Of a stretch of 64,000 nt of DNA, positions 9,901-24,900 are shown piece by piece. Both the position numbers and the translations under genes were made by a program. Origin of the DNA: Verrucomicrobiia bacterium (GTDB taxonomy: Bacteria; Verrucomicrobiota; Verrucomicrobiia; Verrucomicrobiales; DEV007). Position 1 is the first letter of the stretch, and the number at the start of each line of letters is the position of its first letter. Below the pieces are notes generated by a model. It did no database searches and was not told the origin of the DNA. It worked only from the letters and a program-made list of their open reading frames with translations. The DNA lies in contig JAUICH010000029.1 in assembly GCA_030427505.1 (NCBI GenBank), positions 1-64,000 of the forward strand, in the 5' to 3' direction.

Positions 9901-12900
9901 GATGCCACGCCGCTGGATGCCCCGCTCAGCTTCGTGGACTTCACCTTCTCCGAGGCAATTGATGCCTCGACTTTCACCACGGCGGACGTGGTCATCACGA
10001 ATCCCTCTGGCGGGAACGTGGCCGCGTTGTCCGTGAAACAGCTGTCGCCCACGGAGTTCCGGGTCGGATTTGCGGTGCAGTTTGTAAACGGGACCTACAC
10101 GATAGAAGTGGGGCCGGCCATCGCGGACCTGGCGGGCAACGCCATGACGGCCGCCTATGTGGGCGCGGTGGTGATCGACCGGGAACCGCTGAAGATCGTG
10201 GCGCAGACGAATTCCACCGGCATCGTCAACAGTGCGCTGGAATGGGTGGACGTGACCTTCTCCGCGCCGATCAATCCGGGGTCGTTCTCCAAGTCGGACG
10301 TGCAGTTAGTGGGCCCAACCGGCTTTGTAAACGTGACGCTGGTCGAGCAGTTGGATACCCTGAACTACCGGATCCATTTCGACCGGGTCAGCGAAGAGGG
10401 TTTCTACCGCCTGCTGGTGGGGCCGGCTATCTCCGACGGCGCTGGAATCCTGATGAACCAGGATGGAGACACCCTCCCCGGCGAGGTGGAGGACCGGTAT
10501 GAGGGGGGCTTCACGCTGGATGCGGTGGGTCCCTACGTGGTCAGCCAATCCGTGACCGGCGTGGTGGGCGGGCCAATTGGGTCGGTGGATATCGAATTCA
10601 GCGAGACCATCCTGGCGGCGTCTTTCCTTCCGGAAGACGTGGTCTTCACCGCTCCGGGAGGCGGCTCCATCGTCATTTCACAGGTGGAACCCCTGTCAGA
10701 TACGGAGTTCCGGCTGCACTTCGCGGAACAGGCCGCTTCTGGGGTCTATTCCTTCACCATCGGTCCCTTCATCACCGACCTGGGCGGCAGCAACATGAAC
10801 CAGGACGGCGACAACCAGGACGGGGAAGCCGTGGAGGACGCCTACATGGGGAGTTTTGAGATCGACGCCGTTGCGCCTTTCGTCACGGGCTACACGCCGA
10901 GCGGCACGGTGAATGCCACACTTTCCTTTGTGGATGTGGACTTCAGCGAGGTCATCGTGCAAGGCTCCTTCACCACGGCGGATGTAACTGGCACCGGACC
11001 GGACGGGGCGATCAACATCACCACCGTTTCAAAGCTCGATGACGATACCTATCGCTTCGCCTTTTCCGCCCGCCGCACCAACGGTACCTATACCTTCAAC
11101 GTGGGCCCGGACATTACCGACGAAGCGGGTAATGCGATGACGGCGGCCGCGGTGATCGAACTGGAAGTGGCTCTGCCAGACCTGGAGATCACCTCCCACG
11201 CCATTCCCACAAACGTAAACGGAGCCGAGAACCTAGTGGTGAACTTTACCGTGGAAAACACGGGCACCGCCAGCGCACCGGCTTCCTGGAGCGACCGGGT
11301 GATCCTTTCCCAGAACAACATCCTGGGGGATGGCGACGACGTGGTACTGGAAACCGTGACGCGAAGCGCGGACCTGGCGGCTGGAGACAGCTACAATGTG
11401 GAAGTGACGTATGAGGTACCGGCCTTGCAAAACCCCGGGCTCTACACCGTGTTCCTCTTGACGGACCGTGCCGGCGAAGTGGTGGAAGAAAGTGAAGCGA
11501 ACAACCAGGTTAGCGCGGCGCTCCAGATCGGCGCGGCGACGCTGCCGGACTTGATCGTGGAAACGATAAACGGTCCTTCTTCCGGAACTGGTTTTTCGGG
11601 AGAAACGGTCTCAGTTGAGTTTACGGTCAAAAACCAGGGCGACAACAGCGCGGCTGGCAGCTGGACTGACCGCGTATATCTCTCCTCGGATACCACCTAC
11701 TCGGCGGGGGATGTTCTGCTGGCGTCCCCGATTCATTCCGGCGGACTGGCCCTGGGCGCGGAATACGCCGTTTCCCTGAACGTGACGCTGCCGGATGGAC
11801 TGACGGGGAACTACTATTTTGTGGTGGTGACGGACGCCACCGGCGCAGTTGCGGAGGGGGCCGAAGAAGGCAATAACGAGGCGGCCTCCAGCCTGATCGA
11901 CATCAGCCTGCCGCCGTCCCCGGACCTGAGAGTGGACAGCGTCTCCTCCCAGGTGCTCTTGATTGGCGACCCGGTGGACATCACCGTCACGTGGACAGTC
12001 AGTAACCAGGGCGATGCCACCGGAACGGTCAGCAGTTGGACCGACCGGGTGATCCTTTCGCGGGATAACATCCTGGGCGACGCGGACGATCTCATTATCG
12101 GGAACTTTGTTCACAACGGACTGCTACCGGTGGGTTCCAGTTACACCCAGGAGCAGGTCATCCTCCTGCCACCCGCGCTGGAAGGCAGGTTCACGCTCTA
12201 CGTCATCACGGACGTGCTCGATACCGTCGCGGAACTGCCGGATGTGGAGAGTAACGTGGGTAGTTTTGCCGATCCGGTGGATGTCATGCGCATTCCTTAC
12301 GCGGACCTGGTGGTGGACTCCGTGGTGGCGGATACGGCGGCGACCAGCGGGGGCACGCTGGATCTGACTTACACCATTCGTAACCAGGGGATCGGCATCA
12401 CGGATGAAGCGGGGTGGACGGACCGGATCTTCATATCTACCTCGGCGGACGGGACAAGCGGCGTCATCCAGCTAGACTTGGAGTCACACATCGGTCAACT
12501 CGGGCCTGGGAATTCGTATACGCGAAACACGACGGTCGATTTGCCCCTGGGGATTGGCGGTGACTACTACGTGTGGGTGACCGCGGGGTACTCCGGCGGG
12601 CCCTTCGAATTTATCTACACGAATAACAATACCACCCGGGCAACGGATCCGGTGGACATCACCTTTGTGCCGCTGCCGGAATACGACCTGGATGTGCTGA
12701 CGGTTACCGCGCCGTCCGCCGCCCAGGACAGCGAAAGCATCGTGGTTAGCTGGACGGTGGAAAACGAAGGGATCGATCCCATCGAAGACGGCCAGTTCGT
12801 GTGGACCGACCGGGTCTACCTGGTGAACACGGTGAATTCAAGTGACCGCTACTATCTGGGGGCGTTTAACCGTTCCCTGGGCCTTGGCTCCGGCAACTTC

Positions 12901-15900
12901 TACACCCGGAGTGAATCGGTAACGCTGCCGAAGGTGCAGGGGGTGTTCCGGATCGAGGTGATTACGGACTATCACAATAAGGTGCCGGAGAGCGATTCCA
13001 GTAACAACTCCGAGCTGTCCGATCTCCTTACCATCTCCCTGGCGCCTCGCGCCGACCTGCAAGTGACGGCGGGCGACTCGCCAGCCACCGTAACCGCCGG
13101 CACCGCTATTGACGTGGAATTCACGGTGACGAACCTCGGGACCGCGGCGACGCCGACGGGCGGTTCGCGCTGGAGAGACCGGGTCTATTTCTCTTTCGAC
13201 AATCAGCTTGGCGGAGGAGACCTCTATCTGGGCGACTTTGAAAACGGCAGTGCTTTGGGGATTGGGGAAGCCTACGTCACCACCGGTACCTTCAACCTGC
13301 CCCAGGCGCTCGCGGGCACCGGTTTTATCCTGTTCGTGGCGGACGGGAACAACCAGGTGGATGAGTTTCCGCAGGAAGACAACAATGTGTTCGCCGTGGC
13401 CATCGCCATCGATGCCGAGCCGGTTCCGCCGCCGGACCTGGTCATTACCAGCGTTGCGGCGCCATCCGAAGCCTTCGACGGAACCTCCATCGTGGTGCGC
13501 TACTCCGTGGAAAACCGGGGTTCCGGCGTCACGCCGGTCAATTCCTGGACCGACCAGGTGTGGCTGACCCTGGGAACCGACCGTCCGAACCCGCTGCGCG
13601 GAGACATCCGGCTGGGCAGCTTCGGTCACGGCGGCGCGTTGGAAGTCGGGGAGTTTTATGAAGCGCAGGTAACCGTCACCATTCCGAAAAACGTCTCCGG
13701 CCAGAATTATTTCATCACCGTATGGTCCGATGCGAATGACCGGGTCTTTGAAATCGCCACGAGTTCCAACGTGAACCCCGATGCGCCGAACGACCTACAG
13801 GGGAACAACTTCAAGGCGGTACCGTTCCGGGTGTTCCTGACGCCGCCGGCGGACCTGGAAGTGACCTTTTTGGATGCGCCGTCCAGCGCCCAGGGACTGG
13901 AAGAGGTGACTCTCACCTGGACGGTGCAGAACAACGGCGCGGTGCCGACGGACCGCGACCGCTGGGCGGACGCGATTTACCTTTCTACAGACGACGACCT
14001 GCACGACGGGCAGGGACAGCAGTGGCTGGTGTTCGCCGTGCCGCACGCGGGCGCTTTGCAACTGGGCGAAAGCTACACGGAAACCGCGACCTTCCTCCTG
14101 CCGCCCTCAGCGGAGGGGAGTTATTTCATCGTGGAAACAAATGTAGATCCCCGGTTGGCGGCCCCGAGTGAGGAGCTTTTCTTGGAGCAGATCGAAGCCA
14201 TTCTGCAACGGGCCGAACAGGCCCTGGGTGGCCCTCTCGGACCACAATCTTTGGCCAACATTCAGAACCTGTCCTCTTCAGACGTTCTCCAGATCCTGAC
14301 CGGCGGGAATCAGCCGACGCTGGAGCTGGTCTTTGAAGGGCCCTACACGGACAACAACCAGCGCTCGGTCGCCAGCACGGTGACGCCGGTACCGGCGGAC
14401 CTGGTGGTGACCAACGTCACCGCGGACCCCACATCCTACTCTGGCGAGTATGTGCATGTGGACTGGACCGTCGAGAACCAGGGCGCTTTCCCCGTCTGGG
14501 ATCAGACGGAGTACTGGGTGGACTACGTGTTTGTTTCTCCGGACCCCACTTTTATTTCCAACCGGGCGACTCTGGTCGGCTCCCTGGTGCACGACGCGCT
14601 GGGCGAAGGGTTGGCGACGGGAGAGAGCTATACGGCGGGACTGGACGTCATGCTGCCGGCCGGCATCGCGGGCACGTACTACCTGCATGTCTTCACGGAG
14701 ATCACCATTTACCGGGGTAAGCCCGTACTTTCCGGACTGAGCCCAGGTTCCTACTCCGGCTGGCCCGACACCTTCCGGAAGCGGGTCTGGGAAGGCGGTG
14801 GCACAAAGTCCAACAACCTGGGAACCGGGCAGACGGAAGTCACCCTGAGAGAGCCAGATCTCCAGGTGACGAATTTGATCGTCACCTCCGCGGCGGCGTC
14901 TGGAGATTCCATCGACATTGAGTTTACCGTAACTAACGACGGGGACCGCGCGACGCGGGTCGATAAGTGGTTTGACCGCGTCTACATCAGCCAGGACGAA
15001 TCGCTGGACGTTTACGACGCGCTGCTGGGCAGTTTCGAACGCGAAGGCGTGCTGGGCATTGGCGAGAGCTACACCGTGCAGGGCCAAATACGGCTACCGG
15101 ACAATATCGGCGGCGACTTCCACATCCTGGTGTACGTGGATTCGCCGTTCAATGTATCCCCGGTCTACACTTCCGTGCTGCCTTATCCGGCGGCCTCCGG
15201 GAACCCGCGCATCCACCAGAGCGGCAGCTCGATGGGGTACGTGCACGAGTATCAAAACGAGAACAACGACATCACCATCGCGGACATTACCATCACGGCG
15301 CGGCCGGCGCCGGACCTGGAGGTAACCTCCGTGAGCGGGCCGGATCATGTCTTTAAGGGCGAGACGTTCGAGATCACTTACACAGTCACCAATATCGGCC
15401 TGGGCGACGTGCCGGACCGGGAAGATGAATGGCGGGACCTGATCTATCTCTCGCGGGACGAGTCCCTGGATGTGCGTAGCGACCACTATGTGGGCAGCGT
15501 CGACCATGTGGGAGTTCTGGCTTCCGGCGACAGCTACACGGTGACCGTGACCCTCCGCTTGCCGCGAGGAGATCTCTTGGCGCCTTACTTCATTTTTGTC
15601 CTGACCGATGCGCCCAGCAGCCGCCTCCCGAGTGGGGAGGTGATTGAGTCGAATGAAGCAAATAACGCGGCGCATTCGGTGAACCCGATGCTCATCGACC
15701 TGCCGCCGCCTTCCGACTTGCAGATCGATTCCGTCACGGTACCCGCCAGTGCTCAGCCGGGAGATACCCTCACCATTTCATGGGTGGGCAGCAACCAGGG
15801 CAGCAGCAACGCCAGCGGCCGGTGGGCGGATTCGGTCTACCTTTCGACGGATGCCACCTGGGACTACGGCGACACGCTGATAGGCGTGGTGGAACTTGGC

Positions 15901-18900
15901 AGCCGGACGCTGGTACCGGGAGCGACTTACACCGCGGAGCTTACGGCCATGCTCCCGGCCATCCTGCCCGGAAACTACCGGGTCATTGTCCGCACGGACA
16001 TTTTTGACGACATCTACGAAGGCGTTTTCAACGTCAACAACAACACGGCTTCGTTCGATACCCTCTCGGTCACCGTGCCGTCCCTGACGGTGGGAACACC
16101 GCTGAATGTGGAACTCAGCGAGGGCGAAGCGCTCCTCTTCCGCGTGGAAGCGCCAGCGGGGGAAACCCTGGAAGTCACCGCGGACGGTTCGAACGAGAAC
16201 ATGGCGCTCGAAGTCTTCCTTAGATATGAAGGGCTGCCGAACTCTCTCAACTTCGACGCGGCTTATAAAGGCGGTTTGAAAGCGGATCAACGGGTCCTCA
16301 TCCCGGCCACTGAGGCCGGCTTCTACTACATCCTGTTGCGCGGCAACAGCGTGCCCGCCAATGACACGCCGGTCAGCTTGCTGGCGAAGTTCCTGCCCTT
16401 CGGCATTACCGAAGTGACACCGGATGCGGTGGGGGATGGCGACTTCGCAACGCTGACGATTCGCGGCGCGAAATTCTCCAGTAGCGCCACGGTGAAGCTG
16501 GTCCGGCCCACCTACGCGGAAGTCGCGCCGGTGAACTTCGAAGTCATCGATGCGACCAAGATCATCGCGACCTTCGACCTGACGGGATTGCCGCATGGCC
16601 TCTATGACGTGGTGGTGACCAACCCGAGCGGGGAGCAGGCCATCGATCCCTATCGCGTGCAGGTGGAAGACCTGCTGCCGCTGGACGTGACCGTGGGCCT
16701 GGCGGGACCGAGTCAGATCGGCCTGGGCGAGACCGGCGTCTATTTGGTGAGTCTGCAAAACACGACGAACATCGATACGCCCTATGTGAAACTGGTGTAT
16801 GGCGTGAGCGACCGGGCGATCGATTCCTCCAGCCCGATTCCGGGTAACCCGCTGGACTTTGGCGGAAACATCGTGACCATCCCGAATGTGGATGGGGTGC
16901 CGTGGGAAAACCTGATGGGTTCCCTCCGGAGCGAAGGCCGATACTTCGTCGGCGGCTTTGCGAAGGACTTCGTGACCGATGGCTTTGGCGCGCTGAGTTT
17001 CACGGTGGAGATCTATCCGGAACTGAAGGAGATCCTGATGGACAATCCGGACTTCCTGAAAGACCTGAGCGACACCCAGAAAGAACTCGCGTCGTTCAAC
17101 TTCCACATCTTCGCGGCGGCGACGCCGATGACGACGGATGAGTTTATCGCCTATCAGACAGACGAAGCCGAGCGGCTGAGGCAGTTCGTCCTGGGCGATG
17201 CAACGGCTCCGCAGTCTCTCTTGAACCTGGCGGGTGACGCGGACACGTGGACGGATCTTTACCTGGCCGCCCTGGAAGATGCCGGGATCCTCCGGGCGGA
17301 AGACACGCCGCCGGACATCCGGGAGCGCACGGAGTTCATCGGCGCGCTGGCGGCGATCAATGCCGGGCTGCTGGCGGGACCGGGTGGTGAGGGGATCACC
17401 GATCTGACGAGCTTCTTCGACCGGGTGCGCGGCTGGTATGGCCATAGCGATACTCCGCAGAATGGCGGTCAACCAGCCTTCGAAGAGTACGACCTGGGCT
17501 TGTCCGCGCCGACGCAGTTCCTGACCTTCCAGATTCGGGCCGGAGTACCGGATTCCCAGGTGGTCGCGGTCGATCCAGGGGATCCGAATTTCAGCGACTA
17601 CTTCGGCCTGAGCGGCGAGTTCAGCCAGCGCGTGACGCTGACGGGGCCCAATGGTTCCGGCGACGCGAACTTCGTGCCCCTGGAAACACTGCTGCCCTAC
17701 CGCATCGAGTATGCCCAGCCATCGGACGCGGACTCCGCGATCAAGGAACTGCGTTTCGTGCAGGACCTGGATGACCTGCTGGACACCCGGACCTTCCTGC
17801 TGAGTGACATCCAGATGGGCGCCCTGTCCCTGGATCTGCCGTCGGGCCGGGCATCCTTCTCCGGGGAGTTCGACTTTTACGACGAGCGGGGCTTCGTGCT
17901 ACAGGTCGTGGGCGGGGTGGAAGTGACTACCGGGACCGCGACCTGGCTGTTCCGGGCGATCGATCCGTTCACGGGCCAATTGGTGACCGCGGACGACATC
18001 GGTTTCCTGAGGCCCGGAGAGACCGCCACTTTCGGCTACGCCATTGAAGCGCTGCCTTCCGCTCAGACAGGTGAGATTATCAGCGGCACGGTCCGGGCCA
18101 TCGCGGACGGCGGACTGGGGCAGGATTCCAACAGCGTGGTCAATACCGTGGACGGCGCCGCACCCACCACCACGACTACCGTGAACGACCTGGGGAACGG
18201 AGCTTACGAAATCCAGTGGAGCGCCACGGATGACCTGAACGGTTCCGGTGTGGCGGATCACACCCTGTATATCAACATCAATGGCGGTCCCTACGTGGCG
18301 GTGCTGAGGCGGACGACGGATACCGCGTTTACCTTCACGGGAGACCCCGGCAAGCAGTATGGCTTCCTGGTGCTGAGCAGCGACTTGGCGGGCAATGCGG
18401 AAGCCGCGCCCACTGGAGTCCTGGTGCCGGCTTACAAACCCGCGATCAACCTCGGTACCTTGCCCGATGTCTCCGCCGCGGAGACCACGGGGGACGAGGT
18501 GCTGCCGGAAGCGGACCTGTCCGGACTGGCGGACGACCCCGCCAATGCTCTCTTCATCCAGGCGCTTCTGGGCGTGACCGCCAACCTGAGCACGGTCCTG
18601 CCGCCCAATTTCTCGGAAGTCCTGGAACCCTTTGACCTGGGCGCTTTCGCGACCGGCATCACCGGCAGCGGGGCGGACATCGGTCCTCTGGCGCTGGCCT
18701 TCAGTGCGGATGGAAATTCCGTTTACTTCTCGGGCGGAGCGGGCCGGAGCACCCTGTGGAAATTCTCGAGAGCGGGCGGGCAGGCCACGGCGGCCAATGC
18801 GCTGATCACCCTGGACCAGCCCATCTATGAAATGACCTTCGATGCTTACGGCCAGCTCTGGGCGACCACTGGTGGCCTCGGCCTCGTACAGTTGGATCCG

Positions 18901-21900
18901 GAGACCGGCGCTGTCTTGGAGAGCTACGCTTCCGGAGTGGCCCTGGGGATGGCGAACGCACCGGACGGTGAATCGATCTATCTTTCCACGACCTCCGGCG
19001 TGAAGCTCTTCGACGTAAACACGCGCGCCTTCACTGCGTTCTCACGTTACCGGATAGACGGCATTGCCGTGGCGCCGGATGGTACGGTGTGGGGCACCCG
19101 TTGGCCCAGGGGAGGGGAGATCGTGCGCTTTGACGAACGCGGCCAGATTGAGGTGGTCTTCCAACTGGAGCAACAAGCGGAAGCCCTGGCCTTTGGTCAG
19201 CCCGGGACGCTTATGGAAGGCCTGCTCTTCGTCAGTCACGACGAAGGCGGAGCCCTGACGATGATCGACCTGGCCAGTGGCCAGATGCTGGAAGTGGCGA
19301 CGGGCGGCGGCCGGGGAGAGTTCATCGAGATCGGCCCTGATGGCCGCCTCTACATCACGCAGCCCGGCCAGATCGATGTGCTGGCGCCGGTGAAAGCACC
19401 GGAAGTGATTGCCTCCAACCCGGTGGACGGTTCCGGCGTGCGGCAGCCGATACAGCAGATCAGCCTGACCTTCAGCCTGGACATGGCGATCGTGGGTGCG
19501 GGTTCCGTGCTGAGCGCGGCGAACTACCTTTTGCAACCGGCCAGCGGGGGCGACGCCATTGAGATTGGCGATCTGAGCTACGACGCGCTGACTCGGGCGG
19601 TCTTCCTGGGCTTCACCCCGCTGGCGGCGGACAACTACCTCCTGACCGTCTCCGATGCGGTCCAGAGCGCGGCGGGCCTGAACCTGGAAGCTGACTACGT
19701 GCTGGAATTCGTGGTGCTGGAAGACCTGGTGGACATCCAACCCGAGTTTCTGAATACCCGCCTGGACCGTGACGCGGGCACCGTGAGTTTCGAGGTGGTG
19801 GTCACCAACACCCTGGGTTTTGACGTGAAGGCGCCGGTGAGAGTGGTGTTCAACGGTCTGCGCGACTCCGAAGTAGCGACCCTGGTGAACCCGGACGGTT
19901 ACCTGGCTGACGGCACGCCCTACATCGATCTCGCTGCCGCCGACGGAGAGGGCCTGATCAGTTCCGGCGAGCAGACGGAGATGCGGACGTTGACGCTGTC
20001 CATTCCGGAAGGCATCAGCCTGGACCTGCAGCCGCTGGTGCTGGCTGCCGCTCCGCCGAATGAGGCGCCGGTATTCGATACCCAACCCGGTACCGAGGCC
20101 GAAGTCGGCACGCCTTACTCCTATGATGCGGATGCCACCGATCCCGATGGGGTGGAAGTCACTTACGTCCTGATCAACGGACCCGAAGGCGCGGTGGTGG
20201 ATCCGGTGACCGGAGTGCTAAGCTGGACGCCGGCCGTGGCCAGCGGCGCGGTGGTGAGCTTTGAGCTTCGCGCCTACGACAGTCGCGGCGGCTTTGCCCG
20301 GCAAGCCTGGACGGTAGCGGTGGAAGGGGGCAACGCGGCTCCGATCCTGGTACCGGTGCGGGACCTGACGGTGGCGGAAGGGCAGGAACTGCTCATTCCG
20401 CTTTCGGCCCTGGACGCGGATGGAGATCCGCTGGTTTACTGGGCGGATCATCTGCCGGGCGGCGCAAGCTTCGATCCGATCCGGAACGCCATCGTATGGC
20501 GGCCGGACGGCACCCAGGCGGGCCGCTATGAAGGGGTGCTGGCCTATGTCAGCGATGGCTACCGGGACGTGTCCACCGCGTTCACGATTGTCGTGACTGA
20601 CGCCCCGCAGCCGCCGGTACTGACCCAGCCCATCGGCCGGACCATCACCGAAGGCCAAAGCCTGGCCTTTGTGCTGGAGGCCATTGTGCCCGGTGGTGGG
20701 AACGTCGTCTTCGACGCGCCGATCCTGCCTCCCGGCGCTTACCTCGATCCTCGGACTGGCCTGTTTGAATGGACGCCGCGTTACGACCAGCACGGCAGTT
20801 ACGAGATAGAGTTCTTCGCCTACAGCGGCGGGGTTTCGGACAGCGCCACGATGAATATCGAGGTGCTGAACCTCAATGGCCAGGTGAGCTTCATCAACGT
20901 TCCGGACTTCCAGATTTATGAAGGGCAGAACGTGATCCTCCGGCTGGCCGCGAGCGATCCGGAATACCCGTCCTTCAATGCCCAGGCCCTCGGCGAAGGT
21001 GATGACGGCGTGGTCGACAATGGCGGTATCTTCCCGCCCCTGACCTTTACCCATGGCTCTCTGCCGGTGGGCGCGACTTTCGATCCCGACACCTGGCTGT
21101 TTGAATGGCGTCCGGCCTTCGATCAGGCGGGAGTCTACACACTGACCTTTGACGTGGAGGACGATGGCGACGGCACGGGAACTCCGACCACCGATACCAT
21201 CACCTTCGTCGTGACGGTAGCGGACTTGAACGGGGCGCCCGGGATCACGCCGATCGACAACCAGGAAATCGCGGTGGGCGACAGCCTCACCCTGCCAGTG
21301 ACGGCCACGGATCCGGACGGTGGCACGGTGACCCTGACGGTGGAGGATTTGCCGGACTTCGCGACCTTCACCGACAATGGCGACGGAACGGGCGTCATCC
21401 AGGTGGACAGCGCGCCGGGGAATCGTGGAACCTACATCCTCACCATTCGCGCCACGGATGACGGAAACGGCGGTTTGTCCGATCCAGCGGAATCCACCTA
21501 CGACTTCGCGATCACGGTCACGGCGGTAAACGAGCCACCGGTATTCGAATTCCTGGGAGACAAGATCGCGCTCATTGGCGAAGAGATTGTCTTCAATCTC
21601 CGGGTGTCCGATCCGGACCAGGACTCGCTCACCTTCTCCGCGGTGGGACTGCCCGCGGGCGCCACCCTGACGCCTTCGGCCACCTATGGCGTGGTGACCT
21701 TCCGCTGGACGCCTGAGGCGGGAGACGCCGGGGTCCACGGCATTACCTTCCAGGTGGAAGACGACGGAAACGGTGGCGCCGGCGCGGTATTGAGTGATTC
21801 GGTCACCATCGACCTGGAAGTCCGGGCCGCCAATGAAGCGCCCGTGCTGGGGGCGGTGGGGAACCGCTCCGTCGATGCCACGCAGACGATCGTCATTCAA

Positions 21901-24900
21901 CTCACGGCGGCGGATCCGGACAACGACGCCCTCCAGTACCTGGTGAGCAATCTTCCGGACGGGGCCACCTTCGATGCCGAGACCGGCTTGTTTACCTGGA
22001 CGCCGCGCCTGGTGGACAAAGGCAGTTACCTGGTGCGCTTTGACGTGACGGACGGGCACTCGAGCGACGGCGAATCCGTTTCCATCACGGTCAACGTGGT
22101 GAACCAGGAGCCCTTCTTCAGCCCGCTGCCGGACCTGTTGGGGCAGGAAGGCACGACCATCGCTTTCACCCTGGCAGCGGGGGACGCGAACGGAGACGAG
22201 CTCACTTACTTCGTGGCGAACAACTCCCTGCCCTCCGGCGCCATCTTCGACTCCGTAACGGGTCTCTTCCTGTGGACGCCGTCCTTCAGCCAGTCCGGCA
22301 CCCGGGTCATTCGTTTTGGGGCGCGCGATCCGGAAGGACTGGAAGGATTCCTGGATGTGACGGTCACGGTGAAAAACGTGAACCGGCCCCCGTCCCTGCC
22401 CGACCTGAGCGACCGGGTCCTGATTGCCGGGCAGGCCTTCACCCTGACGCTGCCGGGTAGCGATCCCGATGCCGAGGATGCGGGCGCGTTGACTTACACC
22501 GCCAGCCCGCTTCCCGCCGGGGCGTCCTTTGACGAAAACACCGGTGAGTTTACCTGGACGCCGCTGGCCGCTCAGACGGGACAACATTCCGTGCAGTTCA
22601 TGGTCTTTGACGGTCACGGCGCCTTCCACCGGAAGACGGTGAGCTTCCTGGTCAGCGCGGAACCGGTTCAGCCCAGCGTGCTCATTCAACTCACCCCCAG
22701 CTTCCCCGCTACGGCCGGGCAACAGGTGGTCATTAGCGTCCTGGCCGAAGGCGTGGCCGATATCGACACCGTGGAAGTCACCATTGACGGCGTCCTGCAG
22801 TCTTTTGACTCCCTGGGACGCGTGCTCTTCACACCGGGTGCGGCGGGTCACTATGCCGTGGTCGCGACGGTAACCGACGTGGACGGAGTGACCGCCGTGG
22901 CTGAAACGGACCTTCGAGTGAGAGACCTGAGCGATGTGACGGCTCCCGTGGTGTCCGTGTCCCTCCCGCCGGCGGGTTCCATCCTGACCACGTCCGCGAA
23001 CGTGGTCGCCACGGTGGAGGACACCAACCTGGACTACTGGAAACTGGAAATCCGCGCCTTGGGCACCACTACCTTTACCGAACTCGCTAGAGGCTCGGAT
23101 GCTTTCAGCGATGATGTGCTGACCGCGCTGGATCCGGAAGCGCTGCTGAACGGAGCCTACCGGCTGCGGCTGACGGCGAGAGACATGGCGGGACGCGAAG
23201 TGGTGGTGGACCGCGTCGTGGAGATCGACACGGCCACAAAGAGCGGCGCATACGTTCGCGTGGAAAGTGACGGCACCGCGGTGATCAATGGTACCAGCCT
23301 TCCGTTGGCGCGGATCTACAACAGCCTGGCCGCGGGCGACAGCGGTCTGTTGGGGAATGGGTGGAGCCTGGCGCTTCTGGAGCCTGGCATTACCACCAAC
23401 GTGCTGCCCACGGGCCGCGAGTCAGACGGCATCTTCAATCCCTACACCAATACCACGCGCCTCTATCTGACCTCGCCAGATGGAACGAGTCTGAGGTTCG
23501 ACTTCACGGCCGCGTCCCTGGCGCTGGGCGGCATTACGGCTTATCAACCCGGTTGGGTCAGCAACAATGGCAACTACCAGCTTCGTTCCGGCAACCGCGT
23601 CCTTCAGCAAGTGGGCAGTGCCTACTACGATCTGGCCAATGGCGCCGCCTACCGGCCCCAGGTGCTGGAGTTGGACGACGTGGCCGCCAATCTGACCTAC
23701 CGCTACGAACGCGTGGCCGGTACCCTGGACTTCCGCCTGGCGGAAATTCTTCCCGGAAACGGCGACCGGCTGGTGATTTCCGACAGCGGCATCGTTTCCG
23801 TCCAGACGGGTGAGCGGGTGAGCTTCATCAAGGACGCGGCGGGCCGCCTGACACGGATGGAAGGCGCCGGAGTGACCCTGCACCGCTACCGCTATGATGA
23901 GGCCGGCAATCTCGCTTCGGTGGTGGACGCGGCGGCGGGAGAAACGATCTGGTATGGCTATGGTACCGGCCAGCGCCTTACGACCGTGGTGGCTCCAGTG
24001 GGCGACCCGAGTGAAGCGATCGAATACGATGGCGGCGGCGCGTTTCTTGCATCGGTGCCGGTAACGGTGGTGCTTGGAAGCCTGGGCGATGCGCTTGGTC
24101 AGGTTCAAAACCGGACCGGCGCCACGGGTGGCACGGAAACTTTTGCCCTTATCCTGGGCGAGCGCGAAGTCGCCTCCTCTATTACCGGCACCCTGACCCT
24201 GGGGCTGGAAGTCACTGGAGGCACCGCGCCCGGAATCTTCTTTGAGACCTATGACCGAGGCGGACCGGTCATCTTTGAATTGGCTTCCGGAAACTACAGC
24301 TTCGAGCTGTTCCTGCCCGGAGACCTGGATGGGAACTCGAACGTTAACGGAGCGGACTACGCCCTGTTGCCCGCCGACGTAAATCGTGATGGCTCCGTGG
24401 ATGCCAGCGATCTTGCGCTCTTCCAGTCGAATTTCGGATTCGTGGTCAACACGGCTCCGGAAGTGAACGCCACCACGGTGGAAAGCGTGGAAGACTTTTC
24501 CGTGACGGTGAACCTGGACGAGCTGAGTTCGGACATCGACGGCGATGCCCTGAACTACGCGATTAGCAACGCGGTAAACGGAGCCGTCCGCTTGAGCGGC
24601 GATGGACGCAGCGCGGTGTTCGTTCCGGCGGCCGGCTTTATCGGAACCGCCAGTTTCCAATTCGCCGCCAATGATGGACTGGAAGGAAGCACGCCTGCAA
24701 CGGTGACGATCAACATCGCCGAGGCGATCGTGACCGGGTTGGAGATTACGCCGGTCGATCCAGTTATCGAGGTTGCGGAAGTGGTAACACTCACAGTCAC
24801 GGCCACGTTTGCCAACGGTCAGGTCAGGGTGTTGCCGGACGCGGTGGTTTCCTTCGCCAGCCTTGACGGCGCCATTGCCGTGGTCACCCAGACAGGCGCG

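Noticed and set aside
20218-22851. A minus-strand open frame of 877 codons inside the giant gene
   Set aside because: It is antisense to the cadherin-like repeats, its product is a low-complexity Arg/His/Gly/Val mix with no family features, and it follows the codon pattern of the plus-strand gene.
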